Shown: positions 1-6,410, numbered from the stretch's first letter. The stretch is 6,441 nucleotides of DNA from an uncultured Clostridia bacterium (GCA_938005345.1 CALLNG010000222.1:1-6441), one strand, 5' to 3'. The notes: generated by a model not told the origin, from the letters alone. Translations and numbers: made by a program.

Positions 1-33
1 GTACCGTGGGTTCGAATCCCATCCTTTCCTCCA
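1..33 (+). tRNA. tRNA gene, 3' end only (identity unresolved)
   Basis: The T arm and acceptor end of a tRNA are visible. The T stem is GTGGG (6-10) pairing with CCCAT (18-22) with one G-U pair, around the canonical seven-base loop TTCGAAT (11-17). The 3' acceptor strand is CCTTTCC (23-29), the discriminator is T (30), and an encoded CCA follows (31-33). The 5' part lies outside the window and should begin GGAAAGG. The anticodon is not visible, so the amino acid cannot be called. A serine-type tRNA with a long variable arm is possible from the bases before the T stem, but the U discriminator is not typical of Ser. The gene faces the minus-strand cluster. Confidence 0.9.
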
Positions 34-36
34 CAT

Positions 37-73
37 AAAAACGGGTTTGCACGTAGCAGCAAACCCGTTTTTT
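37..73 (+). terminator. Rho-independent terminator after the tRNA, probably bidirectional
   Basis: A perfect 10-bp stem, ACGGGTTTGC (41-50) with GCAAACCCGT (59-68), closes an eight-base loop. It is extended by flanking A-T pairs (A37-40 with T69-72). On the plus strand the stem is followed by a run of T, giving a classic intrinsic terminator 3 bases after the tRNA CCA. On the minus strand the same stem is also followed by T (complement of the A run at 36-40), so it can stop transcripts arriving from the minus-strand cluster. No other convincing terminator is seen between 74 and 191. Confidence 0.88.
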
Positions 74-191
74 CTTTGGAAATTTACAGCCAATATCGGA
101 ATTTTGCTTATTTCCATGGTACTTCTGTCCTATTTATATCTGTTTTTTCCATAGAATGTAATTTGGATGTTTCCCAAATTCTTCTGACTTT

Positions 192-584
192 TTAATACAA
201 ATTTCTGTGCAGCTTTTCGTATATTTCCGCTGCTGCTTCTGTTCTGGAAAAAAATATTTCTTGACCGCTATGACACACTCCTGTCCAGACCGTATTCTGA
301 TCAAGACACACTTCTATCTGTTCTCCCTGTATTCCTTCTATTAAAACCCTTGTGTATAACATATAATCCGGTAAATTTTTTTCCCACCTGCACCGCAAGA
401 CCGGTATTTGCTCTGATTCTATCTTTGTTCCAAAAATCACTGGAAAGCTCTCCAATTGCCCTACCTTTTTTGCGATAGTTGTCTGTTCAACCTTCTTTTC
501 CATCACCAATTTCACAATCATATCGTCTGCCCATTTTTCCGTACCGGCCACCTTAATTTTGATACTCTCTCCTTCCTGCACCAC
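192..584 (-). pseudogene. C-terminal tail of the broken GH29 fucosidase
   Basis: This 130-codon piece opens with GTG at 584 but is in exactly the same frame as the upstream catalytic segment. Only the TAA at 591-593 and two codons (Val, Glu) separate them. No Shine-Dalgarno site precedes the GTG. The content is rich in alternating hydrophobic and polar residues, as expected of the C-terminal beta-sandwich of GH29 enzymes, and it has no catalytic motif of its own. It is best read as the tail of the interrupted enzyme and not as an independent hypothetical protein. Confidence 0.8.
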
Positions 585-590
585 TTCAAC

Positions 591-1670
591 TTATTGTCCG
601 GTTAAACAGCAATATTCCATCACCTGATTATCAAATTGCCCCAGTATAAGAGGTTCCGTTTCGTCGTTGTCCATAATATGTAGATAAATAATATTACCCT
701 TATGAACACTTCCGCCCCAACTGTCTGGCAGCCATGGGCCGCCTCGTGTACCATACACACTCTCACCGTATTTTTTTAGCCACTGTCCGAGTTGCGCTAT
801 TCGTTCCTGTTCTGGCTTGTCAAATTCTCCATTAGGCATACAGCCAATACTTAACAGATAATTTCCATCTCCGCATAAACAATTTAAAAATTCATGCAGT
901 ATGGTACGAAAACTCTTAATATCTTCCCCTTCGCTCCATGCCCATTTTTTACCTAAACATATACAAGTCTCCCAAGGAAGGGTATTCTGGAAAAAGCCAA
1001 CATGCCCTTCCGGAGTATCAAAGTCCCCGGGCAGGCTTGCACGATTATTGACCAAAATATCCGGCTGTAAGCATCGCACTTCACGCTCTAACGTATCCGC
1101 GTCCCACATATTAGCCGTAAACATCCCACCAAACCAGCAAGCATCCCACCACAAAACATCAATTTTCCCATACTTTGTCATTAATTCTTTTACCGTATGA
1201 TGCATATATTCGATATATTTGTGATGATTCTTTCCCGGACGTAACGTTTTTCCTTCCCGGATTTGAAACATAGGCGGGTCACTGATGGAATAGGCAACTT
1301 CCGGATCAATCGGCATATAATCCGGATGTTCCCAATCTCGCTGAGAATAATACAGTTCTATTTTCATTTCTTCTTTATGGCATGCGTCTACCAGTTCTTT
1401 GATATAATCTCTGCCAAACGGTGTATTTGTAATTTTATATTCAGAAAATTCCGTATCCCACATATGAAAGCCATCATGATGCTTGGTGATGATAACGATA
1501 TATTTCATTCCACCTTGTTTTGCCATTCTAAGCCATTTTTCGGCGTCAAAATGTTGGAACGTCAGTTGTTTTGCCCAGCTATCATATACTTCATCTGGAA
1601 CTTGCCTTTTCCACCATCCGGCAATTTCCGAGTATGCCGTGGCCATCCAATATCTACCTTCCCCACGCAA
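591..1670 (-). pseudogene. GH29 catalytic segment (largest open piece of the broken fucosidase)
   Basis: This 359-codon open stretch is what a gene finder would call as alpha-L-fucosidase. It holds most of the catalytic barrel: KHHDGF at residues 63-68, DVLWWD with the likely nucleophile Asp at 176, TPE near 219-221, and the GH29-typical SIGCMPNG and YGTRGGPW segments near 274-313. Its apparent TTG start at 1670 is an artefact. It lies inside the family-conserved region, just after LFLHVG in the other frame, and there is no suitable ribosome site. A product made from here would lack the first strand of the barrel and the C-terminal domain. Confidence 0.8.
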
Positions 1671-1833
1671 TTAATACCAACATGTAAAAAAAGCCCTAAT
1701 TTTGCATCGCGAAACCATGCCAATTTTTGCTGAGACGCAAACGGATATTAATCCCATTGCTGCTGGGTAAATGGTTGATATAAATGGTTTAGTTCTTTTT
1801 GATTTCCTTCCAATACAGAATATGGCATTTTAT

Positions 1834-1839
1834 CCCCTC
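1834..1839 (-). promoter_or_regulatory. Ribosome binding site of the fucosidase pseudogene
   Basis: GAGGGG on the minus strand sits five bases before the ATG at 1828. It fixes the original start of the fucosidase, although the frame from that ATG is now closed at codon 27. Confidence 0.7.
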
Positions 1840-1893
1840 ATTTTCTCTATATCCCGAATATTTTTAGCTGATATCGGTTAAAAATGAAAAAAT

Positions 1894-2195
1894 TTACGCA
1901 TAATAAAATGCATATTTTTCCATTGCGTTCACCACTGCCTCTACATTTTCAAGCGGCAATTCCGGATAAAGTCCATAAATCATCAGCCCGCCCTGCGGCA
2001 TCCCGATTTTCTCTACCGCTTCCCGCACCAATGCATCTATTTGAACCGGTGTTCCAAATGCAGTAACGTTCTGACGGTCAATCTCCAGTTCCACGCAAAT
2101 TTTATTTAGGTATCGTTCCAAAAATGCTCATACAGTCCAATTCAATCTACCTTTTGATGTTTTAAAATCCGAGATGTTCTTTCGATTCCTGTCAT
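1894..2195 (-). pseudogene. UroD-superfamily methyltransferase relic with large internal deletion
   Basis: The start ATG (2195) follows GAGGGGG at good spacing. The first 17 codons end HQKVD, then TGA (2142-2144), then IGLYEHFWNDT. Aligned to the intact neighbour at 3615-4655, both have Arg at 6, His at 13 and Asp at 17, and the TGA falls exactly on the neighbour's Arg18, so a CGA-to-TGA change is likely. About 30 codons in, the frame changes. A C-terminal piece (TTG-initiated ORF 1894-2121) then follows with EIDRQNVTAFGTP and PLENVEA, matching the neighbour's GIDTQGVLPFGTP (290-301) and PLENIEA (335-341). About 255 codons, including the HxC metal site, are missing. The junction lies near 2108-2120. 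The relic cannot encode a working enzyme. It was probably a corrinoid- or thiol-linked methyltransferase of this superfamily, substrate unknown. Confidence 0.85.
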
Positions 2196-2203
2196 TTTTA
2201 CAT

Positions 2204-2210
2204 CCCCCTC
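2204..2210 (-). promoter_or_regulatory. Ribosome binding site of the UroD relic
   Basis: GAGGGGG on the minus strand lies eight bases before the ATG at 2195. Its survival, with the conserved N-terminal codons after it, shows that the short fragment at 1894-2121 is the end of a once complete gene. Confidence 0.65.
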
Positions 2211-2313
2211 GTTTCTACTGTCTTTACGCATCATGACGATTGAAACTAATCACACCGTTCATTTCTTACCGTAATATGTCCAGCACAAAATCTTTTCTTC
2301 CAAAAAAGTATTA

Positions 2314-3543
2314 TTACCATTTTCCCGCGCACTCTTCCCGAATGATTTCCACATACCGCTTCACTTTTGAAATATTCTTATCAATCGTGTAGACGTCACG
2401 CTGCGTAAATTCCAAACTTCTTCCCCGGTTGAGTTGAACCGTTCGGCCGATACTTTCCCGCACTGCTGATTCATCCAGCGTGCTACCGACACCGATAAAA
2501 TTGGGGCTTGGCTTTCTGTGATATACGACAGGTTTCCCTTTCAGCCGCTGCGCCATAATTTCTTCATTACACCAAGGAGAAATAGAAACCTTTCTCAGAT
2601 TCTTCCATCTACTTAGACACGTATCCCAAATGGGATCAACCGGCTCACAGCATCCATAGGAAACTAATCCTGCTTTGCTGGCAATCTTATCATAATACGG
2701 GAAAATAAACTCTTCAAACATAGCGGGCGAAAGTCCAACTGTCTCCTGCGAATCCATGAAAAGCCATGTCTGTCTCCATTGATTTGTCTCTTCCGGAAGC
2801 TCCTTCGTATATGCGTAGGTTCCTTGCCCAACCCATTCGCTCTTTGTCGTTGGCAGAATTGTGTTTTCCCGTTCCAGCATATCAAAGAAATCCAGATAAT
2901 CCTGTGTCAACCGGCACATCATTTCATGGAATTTTTCCGGTGCGTCATACATGGACATAAAAAAATTCTCCATACTCATGATATGGATAATGTTTTGCGT
3001 AGGTACAGAGTACAAACAACTTCCGGTTAACCGTGCCGGAAGAATATCTCCAATCACGCTGTTAAGTTCTTCTACGCGTTGCAGTGTTGCTTCCTTATCC
3101 ACTCCATATTCAGAAGCGCCCAGTTTATCGAAATCTTCTTCTAAATTTTTTAGCACTTCCACAAAATGGTGCCCCACTCCACCTTCTTTGGCGTGGTCCT
3201 GCTTAACTTGAATCCCAAAAGGTACAAAATATTTGTTCCATGTGACAGGGATAAAATCACGCACTACTGTATCATCGCCAAACAAAATATGGTTGGCCAG
3301 ATTGGAACAAAGCAGTGCTTCGATTTCCCGTGCTTTTTCCCCTTCACATTGCAGCATATCAGGGATGACCTCCCCCGCAAAAGTACCGAGTTCAATGGTT
3401 ACCATCGGCCTGTTTGGCTGCAAGGAATTGCTGGCCATCCAATCCGTCTCAATTTGTTTCATCTCCGGTGAATTAGCTATTTCAGCCTGTTTCTTTGCCA
3501 AGTCTCTTAACCGTTCCCGGTCTTTTTCACTCATTTTTTTCAT
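2314..3543 (-). CDS. Divergent UroD-superfamily protein with GCCEPVD motif
   Basis: This is an intact protein of 409 residues, longer than the usual 340-380 of the superfamily. The N-terminal 30 residues are charged and probably helical. The recognisable part is C-terminal: GCCEPVD (297-303), then NLRKVSISPWC (315-325) and a YHRKPSPNF stretch (341-349). This combination is typical of a branch of UroD-like proteins in Firmicutes whose reaction is, as far as I know, not established. The Cys298-Cys299 pair stands where the methyltransferases carry their His-x-Cys zinc site, so metal or thiol chemistry is plausible but inferred. The protein is not expected to be the haem enzyme HemE. The start at 3543 has AAGGAAG about ten bases upstream; Met4 (3534) is a possible alternative. 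It ends with tandem TAA codons. It lies 71 bases after the preceding UroD gene, consistent with one operon. Confidence 0.85.
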   Translation of the reverse strand: MKKMSEKDRERLRDLAKKQAEIANSPEMKQIETDWMASNSLQPNRPMVTIELGTFAGEVIPDMLQCEGEKAREIEALLCSNLANHILFGDDTVVRDFIPVTWNKYFVPFGIQVKQDHAKEGGVGHHFVEVLKNLEEDFDKLGASEYGVDKEATLQRVEELNSVIGDILPARLTGSCLYSVPTQNIIHIMSMENFFMSMYDAPEKFHEMMCRLTQDYLDFFDMLERENTILPTTKSEWVGQGTYAYTKELPEETNQWRQTWLFMDSQETVGLSPAMFEEFIFPYYDKIASKAGLVSYGCCEPVDPIWDTCLSRWKNLRKVSISPWCNEEIMAQRLKGKPVVYHRKPSPNFIGVGSTLDESAVRESIGRTVQLNRGRSLEFTQRDVYTIDKNISKVKRYVEIIREECAGKW

Positions 3544-3614
3544 CCTATCTTCTTCCTTTCCATCTTACTGAAGCACTTTTTTGACCTTCTGCGATTCTCA
3601 TATAAAAATCTATG

Positions 3615-4655
3615 TTACCGTTCTTGATACATTGCTTCAATATTTTCAAGAGGGACATCCCCTTCAAACCCTTGGCTTGCCATTAGAATATATCCGCCGT
3701 TTTGGTCGAGTACGTCAATAAGTCGCCTTGTCTCCTTCCGCACTTCTTGCGGGGTACCAAAGGGAAGTACACCCTGCGTATCAATTCCTCCATGAAATGC
3801 CAAATGGTCTCCAAAATCGCGCTTTAATGCTTCCGGTTCCAGACCTTCTACTTTTTGAATCGGTTCTAATACATCAACGCCGCACGCAATCAGCTCGGGA
3901 ATGATTTGCCGCACTGCACCGCAAGAATGCTGCTGATAGAATGCACCGTAGCGGTGTGCAAGTTCCGCCAATTTTTTGGTATTTTCACTAAAGTACTCTT
4001 TCCACATATCCGTACTAAACAACATGCCAATTTGGGTGCCATAATCATCATGCGGGCGCAAAATATCAATCTGGCCATCTGCTGCACGGAAAATTCTATC
4101 ATAATATTCCAACTCGAATTCCACCATTTTATCAAATAGCGTATGCGCAAACTCCGGATTCAGTGCCATATCCATAAATAATTTTTCCATACTCCGCAAA
4201 AATGTGGCAAACTGAAACGGTCCTTCATGTCCTATAATAATAGCTTTGTTCCGATACCGTTCACATTGTTCTTTCACGCTTTCATAGTCAAACCAATCTG
4301 GATCTGGCCAATGGTATTGTTCCAATTCTTCCACCGTTGTAAAGCTGTCTAGCGGATAATATGTCGTGATGGAATGATATTCTTTCCCGGTCCACTGTTT
4401 TTTGCTATGGTATCCCCAATATGTTTCTTGAACCACCATTCCGTCCTCCTGCCAGCTTTTCAGTTCTGGGCCAATATAAACCGGCGCGACCGGACGAATA
4501 TCAATTTCAAATTTTTGGTATATTCCTTCCATATCCGAAACATGGTACCGTTTCATTAAGTTTTCTGCAACCGTCCCTACACATTCAAAATTTGCCGGTA
4601 CCCGGTCTGGCTCTTTATGCTGAATCGCCGCGCGTACTCTGTCTTTAGAATTCAT
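3615..4655 (-). CDS. UroD-superfamily protein, putative corrinoid-linked methyltransferase
   Basis: This is an intact 346-residue protein of the uroporphyrinogen decarboxylase fold. It opens with the family N-terminus, ending HKEPDRVP (13-20). It carries HSCG at 243-246, the His-x-Cys pair that binds zinc in MtaA/MtbA-type methyltransferases, then DVLEPIQ (261-267), GGIDTQ (289-294) and PLENIEA near the end. The third zinc ligand of MtaA, a Cys in the C-terminal strand, is not seen; the matching stretch reads ASQGFEGD (326-333). It may therefore bind metal differently or use another substrate. Known relatives act on methylated corrinoids or methoxylated compounds, but the substrate here is unknown. 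The ATG at 4655 is well supported by GGAGGAG six bases upstream. It follows the DUF2284 gene by 117 bases. The deleted relic at 1894-2195 is a clear homologue. Confidence 0.88.
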   Translation of the reverse strand: MNSKDRVRAAIQHKEPDRVPANFECVGTVAENLMKRYHVSDMEGIYQKFEIDIRPVAPVYIGPELKSWQEDGMVVQETYWGYHSKKQWTGKEYHSITTYYPLDSFTTVEELEQYHWPDPDWFDYESVKEQCERYRNKAIIIGHEGPFQFATFLRSMEKLFMDMALNPEFAHTLFDKMVEFELEYYDRIFRAADGQIDILRPHDDYGTQIGMLFSTDMWKEYFSENTKKLAELAHRYGAFYQQHSCGAVRQIIPELIACGVDVLEPIQKVEGLEPEALKRDFGDHLAFHGGIDTQGVLPFGTPQEVRKETRRLIDVLDQNGGYILMASQGFEGDVPLENIEAMYQER

Positions 4656-4661
4656 TATGCA

Positions 4662-4668
4662 CTCCTCC
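4662..4668 (-). promoter_or_regulatory. Strong Shine-Dalgarno site of the HSCG-type UroD gene
   Basis: GGAGGAG on the minus strand lies six bases before the ATG at 4655. It is the best ribosome site in the window and suggests efficient, independently initiated translation of this gene after the 117-base spacer. Confidence 0.75.
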
Positions 4669-4772
4669 GTTCTTTTTCTTTCTATCCTCTTCCTACCAAG
4701 ACAAAGACCTTATCGCCACTGAATACAAAAATCGTATCTACCGTTCCATTTTTTACCACTCTGCCGCAACAT

Positions 4773-5300
4773 TTATGGTTGCAGTACCGCCCCAAAATAG
4801 GTGACGGTATTCACACCATTGATATAGTTCATCCCACAGCGCTGTGCAAGTTCCGAAACCTGAATACCATAGGATTCCAAAGATGGACAGGCTAAATCTG
4901 GATGTCGGCAGGGCTTTTCCTCCACTGCGGCACAGACAGCACAAATCCGGCAGCCGCCTGCGCCTAAAAGCAGCACCTCTTCCTTTTCCTGCGAAAAAGT
5001 TTCCGCAAGTCGCACTATTATTCTTTGAAATTTCTTATTTGCTTCAAACATCCCTTCAATATCAAAAGAATCTTCGATCTGGTATATCTTTTGAAATACA
5101 AAAGCTGTCCGAAACTTCTTTGCAGTGGTCATCAAACTTGAAATCTCGCCGTTCCTAGGCGGACAGGTCCAACATCTGTTATAGTTGCCGCACCGGTTAG
5201 CAGCGCAAAGGTCGATCAATGACGGTTCAAACGGAATTTCCGATACCGGCAATTCCTCCACTCTATCTAACCCTGTAGCAAGTAATTTTTCTTTCAACAA
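4773..5300 (-). CDS. DUF2284 cysteine-rich putative metal-binding protein
   Basis: This is a cytoplasmic protein of about 175 residues with the two cysteine blocks of DUF2284. Numbered from the GTG at 5306, block one is C34, C39, C45 and C48 in RCGNYNRCWTCPP. Block two is C119, C122 and C125 in GGCRICAVC, with C133 and C140 after it. The family C-terminus (YGIQVSEL... NTVTYFGAVL) is complete. Such spacing fits Fe-S clusters or metal binding, but the family has no firmly established reaction that I know of. The longest frame starts at GTG 5306, which overlaps the GGGAG ribosome site. TTG at 5300, giving MLKEKLL, or TTG at 5297 fits the spacing better. It begins 30 bases after the MtaA-like gene and is probably co-transcribed, which suggests a role in handling electrons, metal or a cofactor for the methyltransferases. 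Confidence 0.88.
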   Translation of the reverse strand: MLKEKLLATGLDRVEELPVSEIPFEPSLIDLCAANRCGNYNRCWTCPPRNGEISSLMTTAKKFRTAFVFQKIYQIEDSFDIEGMFEANKKFQRIIVRLAETFSQEKEEVLLLGAGGCRICAVCAAVEEKPCRHPDLACPSLESYGIQVSELAQRCGMNYINGVNTVTYFGAVLQP

Positions 5301-5305
5301 AACCA

Positions 5306-5310
5306 CTCCC
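5306..5310 (-). promoter_or_regulatory. Ribosome site that moves the DUF2284 start to TTG
   Basis: GGGAG on the minus strand ends on the first base of the GTG at 5306, too close to serve it. It lies five bases before TTG 5300 and eight before TTG 5297, so one of these is the likely start. Confidence 0.5.
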
Positions 5311-5330
5311 TATCTCTCTTGCACAAGGCA

Positions 5331-6335
5331 CTATATTGCAAATTCTTGAACCTTCTTAAAGAATGCATCAATGTTATCCCAACTGGAAAGCGGGGGAATA
5401 TCGCATCCTGAAGAAATCACAAAATTTTGGCGGCCTGCCAACTGTTTTAGCAGAGCGCCTGTTGCTGCCTGAATAGAATCAGGCGTCCCATTGCGAAACT
5501 CTCCGGCCGGGTCAATGTTGCCCATAAATACTACATCTTCCGGTATCAATGCCGCCGCTTCCAGCAAATCTACCGCATTGCCAAAATGGTAAGCGTCCGC
5601 ACCTAATGTCAAAATATCTTGCATCAATGGAATGACATTCCCGCAGTTATGGTAAATAACAGCGAAATGTTCGTTTGACACGGCTTCTATCATTCTTTTG
5701 ACATAAGGGATGGAAAAATCCGCGTTTAACTCTGGTGAAAGCAATCCAGCAGCCGGTTCCGCAATCACAACGCCGTTCGCTCCTGCCTGTTGAAATCCTA
5801 CTATATATTGTTTAAGAAACTTGGTTGATTTCTCCAACACCATGTGAACCATATCCGGTTCAATATAGCAGTTTACCATAATCTCTGTCATATCCATTAA
5901 TCTTCCTGCCAGGGAAAACGGCCCGATCACCCCAGCAAATACCGGACGGTCCATTATCCGTCCGATTGCTTTTTCTATCGCCGATAGGTATACTCCTGTG
6001 CGGCCTGCTCCCACCTCCGGGACCTGCAATGCTTCCGCTTCTTCCATGCTGCTAACCAATTGTCCTGTCACAGCAGGCACTTCATCTTCTGAAATGTGCA
6101 CGGTTGCTCCAAACGCTTCCGCTTCCACGGAAAGATCCATCATGCTAACAGAAGCAAGGCTGTTACAGCGCTGTGCAACCATCGCCATTCCTTTTGCCTG
6201 TAATTCTGCATCAGAAATCAGTTCTCTCACCGTGACATCAAGCAACTGAATACATGGAAAAGACAAAATAGGCATTGCCTTTTTCGTCTTTTCTGTTTTC
6301 AGTTGCTCAAACCATTCTTTCATATTTCTTTTCAA
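5331..6335 (-). CDS. MtaA/CmuA-like UroD-superfamily methyltransferase
   Basis: This is an intact 334-residue protein, the usual length for methylcobamide:thiol methyltransferases of the MtaA/MtbA/CmuA group, which transfer a methyl group from a corrinoid protein to a thiol such as coenzyme M. It carries a full candidate zinc site: His229-x-Cys231 in YHNCGN and Cys311 in SSGCDIPP. GPFSLAG (138-144) and GNIDP (272-276) are also typical of the family. In Clostridia, coenzyme M is usually absent, so the acceptor may be tetrahydrofolate or another thiol (inference). The start is TTG at 6335, seven bases after AAGGTG; the ATG four codons further in is too far from that site. It is the first gene after the probable promoter, ends in TAG, and is followed after 30 bases by the DUF2284 gene. 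Confidence 0.9.
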   Translation of the reverse strand: MKRNMKEWFEQLKTEKTKKAMPILSFPCIQLLDVTVRELISDAELQAKGMAMVAQRCNSLASVSMMDLSVEAEAFGATVHISEDEVPAVTGQLVSSMEEAEALQVPEVGAGRTGVYLSAIEKAIGRIMDRPVFAGVIGPFSLAGRLMDMTEIMVNCYIEPDMVHMVLEKSTKFLKQYIVGFQQAGANGVVIAEPAAGLLSPELNADFSIPYVKRMIEAVSNEHFAVIYHNCGNVIPLMQDILTLGADAYHFGNAVDLLEAAALIPEDVVFMGNIDPAGEFRNGTPDSIQAATGALLKQLAGRQNFVISSGCDIPPLSSWDNIDAFFKKVQEFAI

Positions 6336-6342
6336 ATAACAA

Positions 6343-6349
6343 CACCTTC
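6343..6349 (-). promoter_or_regulatory. Ribosome site supporting the TTG start of the MtaA-like gene
   Basis: GAAGGTG on the minus strand lies seven bases before TTG 6335. The in-frame ATG at 6323 would be 19 bases away, so the TTG start is preferred. Confidence 0.6.
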
Positions 6350-6366
6350 TTTTTTAAGATGCTACC

Positions 6367-6400
6367 AGTATACCAAATATAGGCCTTGATGTATTGTAAA
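6367..6400 (-). promoter_or_regulatory. Possible cluster promoter with extended -10 and long spacer
   Basis: On the minus strand, TATACT (6367-6372) is preceded by TGG, making an extended -10 element about 30 bases before the TTG start at 6335. The best -35-like hexamer, TTTACA (6395-6400), is 22 bases upstream, longer than the usual 17. A 17-base spacer gives only AATACA, a poor match. The promoter may rely on the extended -10 or on an activator. It is the only good promoter-like sequence seen upstream of the cluster, and it would transcribe all the minus-strand genes. Position and function are inferred from pattern only. Confidence 0.45.
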
Positions 6401-6410
6401 ATTTTTTTAT

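Larger units (their letters stand above)
192..1828 (-). pseudogene. GH29 alpha-L-fucosidase, inactivated by two stops and a frameshift
   Basis: This reconstructs to about 545 residues, normal for bacterial GH29 enzymes that release alpha-L-fucose from glycans. The start is ATG at 1828 behind GAGGGG. The N-terminus carries the GH29 signature WFRDAKLGLFLHVG. Other family signs (reconstructed numbering) are KHHDGF (about 116-121), DVLWWD with the likely nucleophile Asp (about 229), GDFDTPE (about 268-274) and the late YGTRGGPW segment. Three lesions are seen. Codon 27 is TAA (1748-1750), just before the WFRDAK motif. The reading frame then changes at a G run (C run 1661-1664 on the plus strand), where one extra G would restore VGEGRYW. 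A TAA at 591-593 lies in frame before VEVVQEG, and a GAA-to-TAA change would explain it. No secretion signal is evident, so the ancestor was probably cytoplasmic. Sequencing error could explain one lesion but hardly all three. Confidence 0.88.

Noticed and set aside
77..116. Seven-base inverted repeat TGGAAAT / ATTTCCA with a 26-base loop
   Set aside because: It is short, AT-rich and widely spaced, expected by chance in this composition.
160..180. Inverted repeat AATTTGG / CCAAATT after the fucosidase stop
   Set aside because: It is AT-rich, seven base pairs long and lacks a T run on either strand, so it is not a credible terminator; the hairpin at 37-73 is far better.
591..593. TAA as a recoded sense codon or programmed readthrough
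   Set aside because: TAA is used as the normal stop of several intact genes here, and the same gene has another TAA and a frameshift, so loss of function is simpler.
1263..1733. A 156-codon plus-strand ORF
   Set aside because: It lies opposite the fucosidase catalytic region, has no family-like content and no ribosome site, and is explained as a shadow of the real coding strand.
3166..3571. Overlapping plus-strand ORFs of about 100 codons
   Set aside because: They are antisense to the N-terminal half of the intact 409-residue gene and contain low-complexity Ser, Phe and Pro runs typical of reverse-strand shadows.
4753..4944. A 63-codon minus-strand ORF overlapping the DUF2284 gene
   Set aside because: It lies in another frame of a clearly coding region, and the DUF2284 frame holds the conserved cysteine motifs and C-terminus.
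2314..6335. Haem biosynthesis (HemE) as the role of the UroD-like genes
   Set aside because: Several divergent paralogues together, methyltransferase-type HxC motifs and no other haem genes nearby argue against uroporphyrinogen decarboxylation.
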